DNA of 64,000 nucleotides from Pandoraea sp. (GCF_004297875.1 NZ_SCSK01000047.1:52220-116219); one strand, 5' to 3'; counted from the stretch's first letter, positions 30,283 to 38,929 are shown. Notes: generated from the letters alone by a model not told the origin. Translations and numbers: made by a program.

Positions 30283-30537
30283 CTAGCCGGCCTTGTCGAG
30301 CAGATCCAGCTGCCTGGCATCATGCGCTTGCCGATCGCCCTTGCCGACCCGCAGAAACACCTTGGGGTTCGGCCGTTGGCTGGGGTTGCGGGTGCGCACG
30401 ATCTCCGTGTACGACACGCACGTGTGGCCGCATTCGATATTCACGCACTGCCACTCGGCTTCCTTGAGCAGCAGTGAAATCCGGCGGCTGGTGCGAATAT
30501 GCATGCGCTGGTCGCAATGCGGGCAAGACAATTTCAT
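30283..30537 (-). CDS. ogr: Ogr/Delta-type zinc-finger late-gene activator
   Basis: An 84-aa protein with the P2 Ogr / P4 Delta zinc finger: CPHC at 5-8 and a second pair C31...C36 (QCVNIECGH), with GHTC following. Ogr proteins bind dyads upstream of late promoters and recruit RNA polymerase alpha subunit. A perfect AGGAGG precedes the ATG, and the start overlaps the CII-like gene stop (ATGA). Unlike P2, where ogr lies beside D, it is here in the early operon. Three dyads described below are its likely targets. Confidence 0.85.
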   Translation of the reverse strand: MKLSCPHCDQRMHIRTSRRISLLLKEAEWQCVNIECGHTCVSYTEIVRTRNPSQRPNPKVFLRVGKGDRQAHDARQLDLLDKAG

Positions 30538-30827
30538 GCGCGACCTCCTTGCGACGAACCGCATTCGCCCATGCCCTGCCGGGCGCACTCGCAATGCATG
30601 CCGACTTCGCCCAGGGTGGCCACCGCGTCCAGATACTTGCGCGTGACCAGCACATATCCCACCGACGACACCAGCGTGTCGAGCTTCTCGATCACCACGC
30701 CCTGGGTGCCGCTCAGGAAGCGACTCACCTGCGAGTCGTCCCAATTCACCGAGCGCTGCACCGCGCCGCGATCCTTGCCGGCCAGCGCCGCGCGCAGGGC
30801 TTCTTCGATACGAACGGGTTTTCTCAT
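30534..30827 (-). CDS. CII-like transcriptional regulator
   Basis: A 97-aa protein resembling phage lambda CII: helix-turn-helix around DDSQVSRFLSGTQG, then a C-terminal helix. The last 25 residues have four Cys (HCECARQGMGEC), unusual for CII. It precedes ogr by ATGA overlap. It probably activates lysogeny or delayed-early promoters; the target is not visible. Confidence 0.7.
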   Translation of the reverse strand: MRKPVRIEEALRAALAGKDRGAVQRSVNWDDSQVSRFLSGTQGVVIEKLDTLVSSVGYVLVTRKYLDAVATLGEVGMHCECARQGMGECGSSQGGRA

Positions 30828-30830
30828 CGC

Positions 30831-31067
30831 TCAACCCTCCACACAAGAAGTTGCGAGCGGTTGCGTCGCGCATTGGTTAAGCTGCGAGCGGTACATTGCC
30901 ACGCCGAGCAGGTAGATCTGCCGGGCAATGCTCGAGTGCGAACAGCGCGCGCCGTGGGCGATCTGCTCGAGCTCGCGGCGCTCATCGGACATCAAACGCA
31001 TATAAACCGGCTTGCTCGACAGCACGCCGCGTGGAGCGCGTCGGATAGGGGTTCGTTTCAGGGTCAT
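30831..31067 (-). CDS. Small basic DNA-binding-like protein (first early gene)
   Basis: 78 aa. N-terminal Arg/Lys-rich arm, then VYMRLMSDERRELEQIAHGARCSHSSIARQ-type strand-helix-helix that looks like a ribbon-helix-helix (Arc/CopG) fold. As the first gene opposite the repressor it occupies the place of Cox/Cro. The start at 31067 is preferred over 31127, which would overlap the operator. Confidence 0.55.
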   Translation of the reverse strand: MTLKRTPIRRAPRGVLSSKPVYMRLMSDERRELEQIAHGARCSHSSIARQIYLLGVAMYRSQLNQCATQPLATSCVEG

Positions 31068-31111
31068 GGCGATATACTTGGGACTGTTAACCTTGCACAA
31101 TAGCAATATTA

Positions 31112-31136
31112 GTGGTCGTTTGACCACATGTCAAAC
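31112..31136. promoter_or_regulatory. Early operator: two overlapping palindromes
   Basis: GTGGTC-GTTT-GACCAC (31112-31127) and GTTTGAC-CACAT-GTCAAAC (31118-31136) overlap in the 83-base gap between the divergent repressor and first early gene. Both are exact dyads. They are the natural binding sites of the XRE repressor and of the opposing early regulator. Confidence 0.7.
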
Positions 31137-31150
31137 TTGATTGTATTTAT

Positions 31151-31570
31151 ATGACCATCTTTTCCGAGAGGCTGCGAGAAGAACGCAAGCGCCTGGGGCT
31201 CAACCAAGCAGACTTCGCCAAGCAAGGTGGCGTGAAGAAGGATGCCCAGTTGAACTATGAAAACGGAACACGGAGGCCGGACGCCTCATACCTTGAAGCG
31301 CTGGCAGCTATCGGCGTGGATGTTCTGTACGTCCTGACCGGCGAGCACTCGGCGAGTACACTCTCCGCCGACGAGCAAATGCTCCTCGCCGGCTATCGGT
31401 CCCTCGATGCCCGCGGTCGTGCCGGTGTATTGGGTGCCATCAGCGGCCTGACACAAACGCCCGCGGCCGAGCGCAAGAGCAAAAGCCAAGTCATGGTCGG
31501 CGGCAGCAATAATCAGCAAGCCGGCGGCGCCATCAAAACCACGACGCGCACCAAGAAGCGCGCGACGTAA
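31151..31570 (+). CDS. XRE-family prophage repressor (C/CI)
   Basis: 139 aa. Helix-turn-helix in residues 5-62 (RLREERKRLGLNQADFAKQGGV...YENGTRRPDASYLEAL), then a short C-terminal part with a basic tail (TTTRTKKRAT). There is no LexA-like peptidase domain, so RecA-stimulated self-cleavage is not expected. SOS induction would need an anti-repressor, as in coliphage 186. Divergent from the early operon across the operator. Confidence 0.85.
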   Translation: MTIFSERLREERKRLGLNQADFAKQGGVKKDAQLNYENGTRRPDASYLEALAAIGVDVLYVLTGEHSASTLSADEQMLLAGYRSLDARGRAGVLGAISGLTQTPAAERKSKSQVMVGGSNNQQAGGAIKTTTRTKKRAT

Positions 31571-31795
31571 ATCAACTCGTCCCCTGCATCAAACGATGCG
31601 AGCGGGAATGCCCACACAATATCCACACGGGTGCTCAACACCCGGCAGCCACGGGGTGTCTCGATGAGCGTGCCGCACTCACGCTCATGCATTGCAGGGA
31701 GATTCGCAAAATTCTTTGTGCGGTTCCAACGATTTGTTCAGGGAGAGCAGGGGCGGCCGTGTCCGCTTCACAAGAGCCACCAATGGAGAAACAAT

Positions 31796-32332
31796 ATGGC
31801 CATCATCAAATGCAAGGAATGCAAACAAGACGTTTCGAGCAAAGCAAAAAGCTGTCCGCATTGCGGTGTCAAAAGCCCGGGTGTGACGAAAAAGGACATG
31901 CTCCTGGGCGCCCTGGTGCTCGCCGGCGCGGCCTATGCCATCGCGAGTTGTGTCGATGGCGGTGAAGCCAAGAAAGACGGTGGGGCGGCACGTGCCGCGA
32001 TGACCGCCGAGGAAAAAACCAAGGCTGATGCTCAGTGCAAGGCGGAGCTCAGTTGCTGGGGAGAAAAGCATATTATTGCCGCTTCTGTGTACTGCAAAGA
32101 GCCGATCGAGCGATTGGCGAAATACGATGTGAAATGGACAGACGGTTTGATGGAAACGGCGATGAGCCGTTATCGCTTTGCCGATCGTGAGGCCGCCACA
32201 CTGACCTACGTGGGTGACAAGGCGCAGTTCCAGAATGGCTTTGGCGCGTGGCAGAACGTGGTCTACGAGTGCGACATCGATCCCGCCAGCAACCGTATCC
32301 TGGGCGTCCGGGTCAGCGAGGGCAGGCTGTAG
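31796..32332 (+). CDS. Zinc-ribbon membrane protein, probable cargo gene
   Basis: 178 aa. N-terminal zinc ribbon (CKECKQDV...CPHCG), one membrane helix (about 38-55, LLGALVLAGAAYAIAS), then a domain with four Cys of unknown fold (residues 80-178). The start at 31796 opens the ribbon and has GGAG upstream. Function unknown. The orientation with the repressor suggests expression in the lysogen. Confidence 0.65.
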   Translation: MAIIKCKECKQDVSSKAKSCPHCGVKSPGVTKKDMLLGALVLAGAAYAIASCVDGGEAKKDGGAARAAMTAEEKTKADAQCKAELSCWGEKHIIAASVYCKEPIERLAKYDVKWTDGLMETAMSRYRFADREAATLTYVGDKAQFQNGFGAWQNVVYECDIDPASNRILGVRVSEGRL

Positions 32333-32475
32333 CTCCCGCACCTCATGCTGATTGCCCGCATATTTCAGCGCTTTCCCATTGCGCTCCTGTAAATCCCTCC
32401 AATACTGCTGCAATTGCCGAGCCTCGGCCAAGCGTCGGCTGGGCGGCAACACAACAAGTATCAGGGAGAACGCGC

Positions 32476-32868
32476 ATGACAGATTCACAGGAATCCTGGG
32501 GCGGCTGCGGTAACTCGCAAGCGGGGCGAGACATCCACATTCAACAGTGCGCGCCATGCTGCCCATTGCAGGTGCGCGCCAAAGTGCCCGCCGTGGAAGT
32601 GCGATTCGGCCTGTTGTATATCTCTGTTCGCAAGCCCGTGGCTTGCGGCGCGCAGTGCGAGCGACGTCGCTCAGAAGTCCAGGTGCGCCAAAGCCTCTGG
32701 ATACGCCTGGCGCTCTTGCTGCTGGCGGCGCTGTGCATCTGGCGGTACTTCGAACTGGTTGTGCTGGATGTGCCGGCGGTGTTTCCGCTGGTGTTGGCCT
32801 GCGTGGCTGGGGTGGCGTGTTGGGCAGGCCTGGGGGGTACTGCCCGGATTACCCAAAGAAAAGGTTGA
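32476..32868 (+). CDS. Two-TM protein with QAGRDIHIQQC motif, unknown
   Basis: 130 aa. A short N-terminal region with NSQAGRDIHIQQCAPCC, then a variable middle and two membrane helices (about 78-95 and 100-118). AGGGAGAA precedes the ATG. The A-G-R-D-I-H-I strand motif recurs in small bacterial proteins linked to conflict systems, but I cannot assign a function. Confidence 0.5.
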   Translation: MTDSQESWGGCGNSQAGRDIHIQQCAPCCPLQVRAKVPAVEVRFGLLYISVRKPVACGAQCERRRSEVQVRQSLWIRLALLLLAALCIWRYFELVVLDVPAVFPLVLACVAGVACWAGLGGTARITQRKG

Positions 32869-32901
32869 GCCTGAATAGACACAAGACGCGATGTGTCGGC
32901 G

Positions 32902-33567
32902 TCAGAATGTCGCGACCAGGGTCGCTGTGCCAGCAGGTATTTTGACCTTGCGTCCCTCCGCTTCCCGCCAAAATATTCGATGTTCTTTCTGCCACGCATC
33001 CGCCGACGACTTTAGAAAGTGGTTGCGTTGATGATCGTTCGTGTAGCGACAGTCGCCGATGATGCCAGCCTTTCCAATTTGTCGGTCAATCTCTGCTTTC
33101 AATTCCTGGATATTGCGAATCTTCACGCACGCCTTCTTCCTCAACCGGCGGGCGATAGCGCCATTCAGCACGTTGCAAAATGAGAGGATGATTCCGTCTT
33201 CCAAATAGTAGTTGGCGTTGACGATGTCCGGCACCCGCTGGCCATTAATGGTGCATCCGACGAATGTAAAGTTCTTCACGTTCTCTACACGGATTGCGGG
33301 TCGTAGGCTGGTCAGATCGACCGGAGAATCGTGGATTCGATTCTCATCGGGCGTATATATTCCATCGCGTGTATCGCCCAAATAAGAGCTCGCTAAGGAG
33401 ATCGGGACATCGCCACCTTCAACCCATGCGTTTGACCACTCAATGTGCGTGAGGTACAGGAATTTTTCAAGCGGGGAATCGGGTGCGAATTCGCGATCAT
33501 AGTCGGTAATTTTTCTGATCTGTCCGAAGGTGGGATCCCGCTCTGCTCTTCTTCTCGCTTCACCCAT
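32902..33567 (-). CDS. Hypothetical protein
   Basis: 221 aa, not recognised. Starts MGEARRRAERDPTFGQI; the middle has a beta-rich VENVKNFTFVGCTINGQRVPD stretch (about 96-120); no signal peptide or membrane helix. It lies in the cargo block and is transcribed toward the repressor, opposite to its left neighbours. Confidence 0.6.
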   Translation of the reverse strand: MGEARRRAERDPTFGQIRKITDYDREFAPDSPLEKFLYLTHIEWSNAWVEGGDVPISLASSYLGDTRDGIYTPDENRIHDSPVDLTSLRPAIRVENVKNFTFVGCTINGQRVPDIVNANYYLEDGIILSFCNVLNGAIARRLRKKACVKIRNIQELKAEIDRQIGKAGIIGDCRYTNDHQRNHFLKSSADAWQKEHRIFWREAEGRKVKIPAGTATLVATF

Positions 33568-33598
33568 GCTTGCTCCGTTCGATTCGGGCTCACGTCAC

Positions 33599-34054
33599 CT
33601 AATTCGACAACCCAAGTTTCGCTTCTTCAAGGCACTTTTGTTGTGCATTTCCATAGTCTTGATTGATTGAATCGGCCCGGGGTGTTGGCAAGGAGCAATT
33701 CGGCGATGGATCGCTGGCACCGAATGTGTTCTTGCAGTAAGTTGCGCCCATGAAGGAGTTGGACATGATTAGCTTGTTCGACAAACAATTCCTGAGTTGC
33801 ACGAGTTGTTGGTGGGCGACGTCTTTACAAGCCGCCGCCCATTCCTCCAAATAACTCTGGTCTGCCAAGGTCTTGCAGGTTTGGTATTGCAAGTTCCTGG
33901 CAGCTTCTTCCTGGGCAACTTTCGCTTTTTCCTGTTCGGCTTGCGCTGCCGCTTGACGCTCAACAGCGGGAAGAAATATGACGTAGTGATAGAAAACCCC
34001 ACCGCCAGCCAGCAACAGCGCTATTGCCAAGGCGAGTTTTAGCATCTTGTCCAT
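33599..34054 (-). CDS. Membrane-anchored hypothetical protein with coiled coil
   Basis: 151 aa. One N-terminal membrane helix (5-28), an Ala/Glu/Lys coiled coil (32-55), then a Cys-rich periplasmic-looking region (six Cys, CKTL, ACKD, NCLS, YCKN, NCS, KCLE). The cysteines may form disulfides outside the cytosol. Not a known Rz: the lysis genes are elsewhere. Confidence 0.55.
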   Translation of the reverse strand: MDKMLKLALAIALLLAGGGVFYHYVIFLPAVERQAAAQAEQEKAKVAQEEAARNLQYQTCKTLADQSYLEEWAAACKDVAHQQLVQLRNCLSNKLIMSNSFMGATYCKNTFGASDPSPNCSLPTPRADSINQDYGNAQQKCLEEAKLGLSN

Positions 34055-34145
34055 GGTGTTCCGCCCCGTTAGTAATATCGCTTAACCAGCCGCGTCAAAG
34101 CCAACACGGTGCCGGGGGCATCGAGTGCGGGCAATTGGGGGGTAA

Positions 34146-34385
34146 TCATGCGATCAGGAATTGTTTTCGTGCGCTCTCGATGACGTGAGCCAGAACAGGC
34201 TCGCATTCCATCACGGGTCTTCCGCTGCAACGGAGATTGGCGGTAGACCAGTTGCACCCGTCGGCATCGATGCCAACAATTTTCTGTATGGACGTCACAC
34301 GACAGTCGGCACAAGCGTCATGCTTGCGTATTTCCGTGTTAAGCCAATCAAGAAGCTCTGCTTGCGATACCACGGCCTTGGCCAT
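34146..34385 (-). CDS. Small hypothetical protein
   Basis: 79 aa (MAKAVVSQAELLDWLNTEI...), with Cys at HDACADCRV and NLRCSGR. No family recognised. The start at 34385 is chosen over 34406; either fits. Overlapped by another minus-strand frame which looks less protein-like. Confidence 0.5.
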   Translation of the reverse strand: MAKAVVSQAELLDWLNTEIRKHDACADCRVTSIQKIVGIDADGCNWSTANLRCSGRPVMECEPVLAHVIESARKQFLIA

Positions 34386-34480
34386 AGCGTCCCCCGGTTC
34401 AAGCATTCGTTGTCGCGCTTTATGAACGAACTAAACGGCGAGCATGTGTGGCGCCATTTTGCGCGTGGGTCGATAAAAAT

Positions 34481-35581
34481 TCAATCTCTCGGCTGCGCCC
34501 ACTCTTTCGTACCGGATTCACACCTCACCTCCAACCCCACCCCCGTCCGAAACCCCCCATCCGCGCTCAGCGAATGCATGGTTTCCTTGATGACCCATCT
34601 GTCCCCATCGATCCCTGCTTTCCAGCCTCGCACCACCACCGGCCGCTCGGGAAATAGGGCGGCATCTCCGCGCGCGAGCGTGATGCTGAAGGTCGCCAGC
34701 CCGCGCTGAATGCGTTGCCACTCGGCCTGGGCGGCGCGCTGGGCGTTTTGCCTGTTGGCGTATAGGTGTCGAAGCTCCTTGATATTCGAGGGTGCCGAGG
34801 CATTGCCGTGGGACGGCGGCGCGTCGGCCGGTACCGACACCTCGCCTTTCCTTGCGCGGCGGGTGTCCTGATAGTAGGCGCGCACGCCGGTGTAGGCGTC
34901 GCGCTCGGCCATGCTGAAGCGGTGCTCATCGCCGCTGGCGCGGGTGAGGATGAACGGGGGCAGTGGCAGGCCGCTGGCGCTAAGAGCCTCGCCCGGTTTC
35001 ATGAAAAGCAGCCGGTCCTGCTTGACGGTGGCCACGGCGCCGACCAGGTCCGCCAGGCGCGTCAGCAGGTTGGCGTCGGACTCGCCGGTCTGGTCGAGGT
35101 GGTCGACTGCGAGCTCGCGCAGCGCAGGGTGGATGACGGCCATCAGGCTGTGGCGCTGGGCTATGGCGCGCACGACTTCGCCGACCGTGTTGCGGTGGAA
35201 TGAACGTTCCTGCTTGGCTGCCATGCCGCCGCGCAGGTCGGCGCTGCGCGCGCGGATGATCAACCGGTCGGGCGCGCCGGTGTGTTCGATTTCGTCGACC
35301 ACGAAAGTACCCTTGGGCACCAGCGGCTGCCCGGCCCAGCCCAACGCGAGGCAGAGCTTGGCACCGCGCGCGGGCAGCGCCAGCTGGCCGTCGCCGTCGT
35401 CGAGCTCGATGTCGAGCTGGTCGGCCTCGAGGCCGCGCCTCTCGGTGAGCGTGAGAGCGATGAGGCGCCCGGTAAGGCGGCCGGTGATGTCCTGCCCGGC
35501 TTGCAATAAACGATAGGCCGGGGCCGGTGCGGCACGGGTTTGTGGCTCTCCCAGCGGGCTGGCGAACGAAGGCAATTTCAT
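34481..35581 (-). CDS. D: Late control protein D / tail hub
   Basis: 366 aa, gpD family: VgrG-like baseplate hub protein of contractile tails, required for late steps of tail assembly. Features include FVVDEIEHTGAPD and RLADLVGAVATVKQDRLLF. The ATG at 35581 overlaps the gpU stop codon (TAATG), so D is coupled to U. A long in-frame extension upstream is an artefact. Confidence 0.9.
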   Translation of the reverse strand: MKLPSFASPLGEPQTRAAPAPAYRLLQAGQDITGRLTGRLIALTLTERRGLEADQLDIELDDGDGQLALPARGAKLCLALGWAGQPLVPKGTFVVDEIEHTGAPDRLIIRARSADLRGGMAAKQERSFHRNTVGEVVRAIAQRHSLMAVIHPALRELAVDHLDQTGESDANLLTRLADLVGAVATVKQDRLLFMKPGEALSASGLPLPPFILTRASGDEHRFSMAERDAYTGVRAYYQDTRRARKGEVSVPADAPPSHGNASAPSNIKELRHLYANRQNAQRAAQAEWQRIQRGLATFSITLARGDAALFPERPVVVRGWKAGIDGDRWVIKETMHSLSADGGFRTGVGLEVRCESGTKEWAQPRD

Positions 35582-36009
35582 TACCGCAGCCAGCCGGGCA
35601 GATCGGTGAGGGTGCCAAGCCGATCGCGCTCGTCGTCTTCGCAACGTTGCAGCGTCATGCGGAATTCGATGCGTCGTGCCGCGCCGTCGGCGAAGAAGAG
35701 GGTGCGGGTCACGTCGAGGCTCTCCAGCGCGTATAGGCCGTGGATCTTGCCCGTGCCTTCGATCAGCGGCCACGCGCGGCCGTCGTCGCCGAGTGATTTG
35801 AGGGCGTCGAGCGAGAGCGATCCCCCGGTGAGCTCGGGCAGCAGCACGCCTTCGAGGGTGATGGTGTCCTCGCCCTGGCCGAGAAATTGGCGCCTGGCGC
35901 GTTGCCCCACGCGCAGGTTGGCCGGGTGCCGCCACGACAGTTGCTGTTGCAGCGCTTGATAAGGCAGCGTGCCGAGGCTGAAAACGAACATGCCCCAAGT
36001 CATCATCAT
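35581..36009 (-). CDS. U: Tail protein U
   Basis: 142 aa, gpU family tail component (FVFSLGTLPYQ start; W-R-H-P early). It lies between the tape measure T and D as in P2. The start is one of two Met codons at 36009/36003. Confidence 0.88.
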   Translation of the reverse strand: MMMTWGMFVFSLGTLPYQALQQQLSWRHPANLRVGQRARRQFLGQGEDTITLEGVLLPELTGGSLSLDALKSLGDDGRAWPLIEGTGKIHGLYALESLDVTRTLFFADGAARRIEFRMTLQRCEDDERDRLGTLTDLPGWLR

Positions 36010-36021
36010 CGCGCGCCGCTC

Positions 36022-38514
36022 CTATTCATCGTCGACCAGGCGCGAACGGCGGCGAGCCATGCCGCGCCGCTGCTGTTCGTCGAGCTGGCGGGCCACCAGC
36101 CGGGCCAGTTGGGCCTCGTTCATGCCGGGGGCGGGGTAGACGTTGATCGTGACCGGCGCGGCGCCGGCGAGCCCGGCCGGCTGGCGCGCGTGAGGTGCGA
36201 TCAACGGTGGGCGCAGGTCAAACGGGATGGTCGCGCCCGTGCCCGCCAGGTCTTCGCCGGCGGTGGCAAACTGCCGGCTAAAGCGCAGCAGGGTCGACAG
36301 CGGCGCACGCTGCCCGTCTTGCAAACCCTGATCGAAGCCCGCCATCGTGAAGCCGCCCAGGCTGGCGAAGACTCGGCTGGGGGAGTGAATGCCTAGCTTG
36401 TCCTTGAACCAACCGGCCACCGAATCCGCCAGGCCGCTGACCATACGCTTGAGTGAGGCCCACCGATCGCGTATGCCGCCGACCAGGCCGTCGACAATCT
36501 GTTTGCCGAAACTCACGAAGCGCGATGCCTGGCTGCCGAACCATGTCGTGATGCCTTGCCACAACTGCTTGAATTTGGGGCCGAGCGTATCCCAATGACG
36601 CCAGATCAGCACGGCGCCGGCGGCAATGGCGGCGATCGCCAGCAGGATCGGGTTCGTCAGAAGCGCTTTGCCCAATATCATCACCGCTTGCACGACCGCG
36701 GGCAGGGCGGCGCGCGCCAGTTGCCACAGGCCGCCAAGCACGTTCGGCAGGGCGATGCCGAGCTGTGCAAAGCTCAGTTTGACCAGCGCCAACGGTCCGA
36801 TGATCGCGGCCAGCGCCAGCATGGCGCCGCTCACTGCTGCAGTGAGGGCGGCCACGGCGGCGACGGTTTTCATGAGGGCGCCGGCCAGCGCCGGGTTGGC
36901 TTGCGTCCAGGCCGTCACGCGGTCGATCACGCGATCGATGGCATCCATGATGTCCATCAGCGCCGGCCGCAGCGTTTCACCCAGCGCGCTGCTTTCGTTG
37001 AAAGCGCGGTTCAGGGTCATTTGCCAGCGGCCCGAGAGCGTGTTTTTGCGCGCGTCGAGCTCGCGCTGCATCGAGCCTTGCGCGCGCGGATCATTCACCA
37101 ATGCCATCTGGCGTGCCAGCTCGGCCCGGTTGTTCACCAGCTTGGCGGCGTCCTTGCCGAATTCCTTGCCGAAGATCCGCGTGGCCACTTCCATCTGCTG
37201 GTCTTTGGGCAGACGCTCGATCGCGTCGAGCACGCGCAAGATGGTGCCCATCGCGTCGCGGCTCATGCTTTTTTGAATCGCGGCGCCGTCGAGCCTGAGC
37301 ATTTGCATGCCGTCACGAAAGCGCTTGGACTGCATATTGGCCACCGCCAGCTCGCGCACCATCGCGCGCGAGGCCATGGCGGCTGTCTCGGGCACGGCCC
37401 CCAGCGACAGGAACGTGCTGCCCAGCGCGGCGGCCTGCTTGTAGTCGAGCTTGTCGGCCACGTCGCCCATGCGCGTCATCACCTCGATAAGGGCCTGGCC
37501 CTTGGTGCGCGTGTTGTCGTCGAGCGTGTTGATGGTGTCGCCCAGCGTGCCGATGGTGTCGAGCGGCACCTTGTACAGGCCGGCGATGCGCCCCATGGCT
37601 TCGCCGGCCTCGTATGCCGGCATGTCGAAGGCCACCGCGGCCGTGGCAGCCACGCGCGCCATTTCGAGCAGGGTCGCCTGGCCCTGAATGCCGGCGCGTG
37701 CCTGGGCCTCGATCAGGGCGGCAAACTCGGTGGTCGCGATCGGCAGGTTGTTGGTGGCCGCCTTGATCGCATCGGCCATCGCATAGTAGGTCGGCGTGAG
37801 CCGGTTATTGTCGTCGCGCGCGCCGTCGACCTGCTTGGCCACGCCCAGCATCGCATCCTCGAAGCTGACGAAATCCTTGACCGGCTTGACGACCGGCAAC
37901 CCAATGGTCGCCGCCGCGGCGGTGCCGGTGATGCCGCCGCCGAGCAGCCGCTGGCGCGTGTGCATCGAATGCTCGTAGCGGGCTTTGGCCGCGTGACGTT
38001 GCCGCTGAAGTTCGTTGAGCCGGGCCAGGTGGGCCTGCTGCGATTTGAGAGCGGCATTGGCTTCGTTCGTCGCTTTGCGCAAGTCGTGTTCATAGGCTGT
38101 GAACGTGCGGGCGCCGATGCCGGCGGCGTTCAACTTCTCTCGCACAACGCCCAACTCGCCGGCCTGGGCTCTGTGTCGCAACGTCAGGTCGTTGACGCTA
38201 CGCGCCGCACGCTGGTAGCGCCGCGTGAGATCGGCGGCAGGACGGTCTGCGCGCTGGATTTCCTGGGCCAGCGACTGCATGCGCGCACGCGCCTCTTTCA
38301 ATGCGGTGGCGGTTTTGCCCAAACCACCGCGCAGTGCTCGCAGCGCGTCGATCTGGCGCTGCGCCTGATCGAGTTCCTTGAGCCGCGCGCGCGTTTCCTT
38401 GAGCGCGCGCGCCGCGTGGCTATTGCTCTCGCGCAGGCGGCGCAATGGCTTGGTCGCGCGGTCCACCGCCTGCAAGATCACTTCCAGGCGCAACTGGCGT
38501 GCAGCGCTGCTCAT
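36022..38514 (-). CDS. T: Tail tape-measure protein T
   Basis: An 830-aa tape-measure protein that sets tail length. Long N-terminal coiled coil (1-190), TP901-type core, a hydrophobic segment (about 555-610, ALMKTVAAVAALTAAVSGAMLALAAI region) and a C-terminal helical part with IHSPSRVFASLGG. The start overlaps the E' stop (ATGA). Confidence 0.93.
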   Translation of the reverse strand: MSSAARQLRLEVILQAVDRATKPLRRLRESNSHAARALKETRARLKELDQAQRQIDALRALRGGLGKTATALKEARARMQSLAQEIQRADRPAADLTRRYQRAARSVNDLTLRHRAQAGELGVVREKLNAAGIGARTFTAYEHDLRKATNEANAALKSQQAHLARLNELQRQRHAAKARYEHSMHTRQRLLGGGITGTAAAATIGLPVVKPVKDFVSFEDAMLGVAKQVDGARDDNNRLTPTYYAMADAIKAATNNLPIATTEFAALIEAQARAGIQGQATLLEMARVAATAAVAFDMPAYEAGEAMGRIAGLYKVPLDTIGTLGDTINTLDDNTRTKGQALIEVMTRMGDVADKLDYKQAAALGSTFLSLGAVPETAAMASRAMVRELAVANMQSKRFRDGMQMLRLDGAAIQKSMSRDAMGTILRVLDAIERLPKDQQMEVATRIFGKEFGKDAAKLVNNRAELARQMALVNDPRAQGSMQRELDARKNTLSGRWQMTLNRAFNESSALGETLRPALMDIMDAIDRVIDRVTAWTQANPALAGALMKTVAAVAALTAAVSGAMLALAAIIGPLALVKLSFAQLGIALPNVLGGLWQLARAALPAVVQAVMILGKALLTNPILLAIAAIAAGAVLIWRHWDTLGPKFKQLWQGITTWFGSQASRFVSFGKQIVDGLVGGIRDRWASLKRMVSGLADSVAGWFKDKLGIHSPSRVFASLGGFTMAGFDQGLQDGQRAPLSTLLRFSRQFATAGEDLAGTGATIPFDLRPPLIAPHARQPAGLAGAAPVTINVYPAPGMNEAQLARLVARQLDEQQRRGMARRRSRLVDDE

Positions 38515-38929
38515 CGGGTCGCCTCGCCGCGCTGGCGGGCGCGCTCACGCCAAGCCATGAGTTCCGCGAGACTCATCTCGTTCATCGCTGCCGGCGGCCA
38601 ATGAAAAATCACGGCGATGTCGGCGAAGGCGTCTTCGACGCAGCGGGCGAGCCCTCCGCTTGCGCGGCCTTCGGCAGCAAAAAACCGCTCACCGCCAGCG
38701 CGCATTGCGTGAGGTCGGCCGGGTCCATCGCGCCAACGTCGTGTTCGGTGAGCGCCGGCTGCGTCAGGCGCGGCAGCACCTTGATCAGCGCGGCAACGTC
38801 CATTTGCAGCAGGTCGGCAAGATGAACGCCGCGCAGCTCGCCCGCGTTCGGCTTGCGAATATCGAGCGTCGCAATGCGCTGCTCGCCGCGTGTGAGGGGC
38901 GTGTCGAGGGTGACGGTCTCGGTGTGCAT
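38511..38929 (-). CDS. E: Tail assembly chaperone E+E' (programmed -1 frameshift product)
   Basis: Predicted 139-aa fusion: the first 84 codons of E, then a -1 slip at the heptamer complementary to 38678-38684 (T TTT TTG) into the E' frame, which adds 55 codons and ends at 38511, overlapping the start of T. P2 makes gpE+E' of 142 aa by the same slip on the same heptamer. The E' part carries NEMSLAELMAWRERA. Confidence 0.8.
38609..38929 (-). CDS. E: Tail assembly protein E (zero-frame product)
   Basis: 106 aa. N-terminal beta-rich region (MHTETVTLDTPLTRGEQ), helical middle, ending SPTSP. It is produced when ribosomes do not shift; lies between tube protein FII and T as in all P2-like phages. 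Confidence 0.88.
   Translation of the reverse strand: MHTETVTLDTPLTRGEQRIATLDIRKPNAGELRGVHLADLLQMDVAALIKVLPRLTQPALTEHDVGAMDPADLTQCALAVSGFLLPKAAQAEGSPAASKTPSPTSP
38678..38684 (-). promoter_or_regulatory. Ribosomal -1 slippery heptamer TTTTTTG in gene E
   Basis: Reads GG T TTT TTG C on the coding strand, in the frame X-XXY-YYZ relative to E codons 82-84 (Gly-Phe-Leu). It is identical to the P2 heptamer as I recall it. The E' frame is open through this point. Confidence 0.8.

Noticed and set aside
33599..34054. Cys-rich anchored protein as an alternative spanin
   Set aside because: A complete Rz/Rz1 pair already sits next to the lysozyme gene, and this gene lies far from the lysis cluster without a lipoprotein partner.
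36556..38604. Plus-strand 682-aa open frame opposite the tape-measure gene
   Set aside because: It is the reverse-strand shadow of gene T in GC-rich DNA; its His/Arg-rich composition is not protein-like. The same applies to long frames at 26855-28576 (plus) and 55928-57835 (minus).
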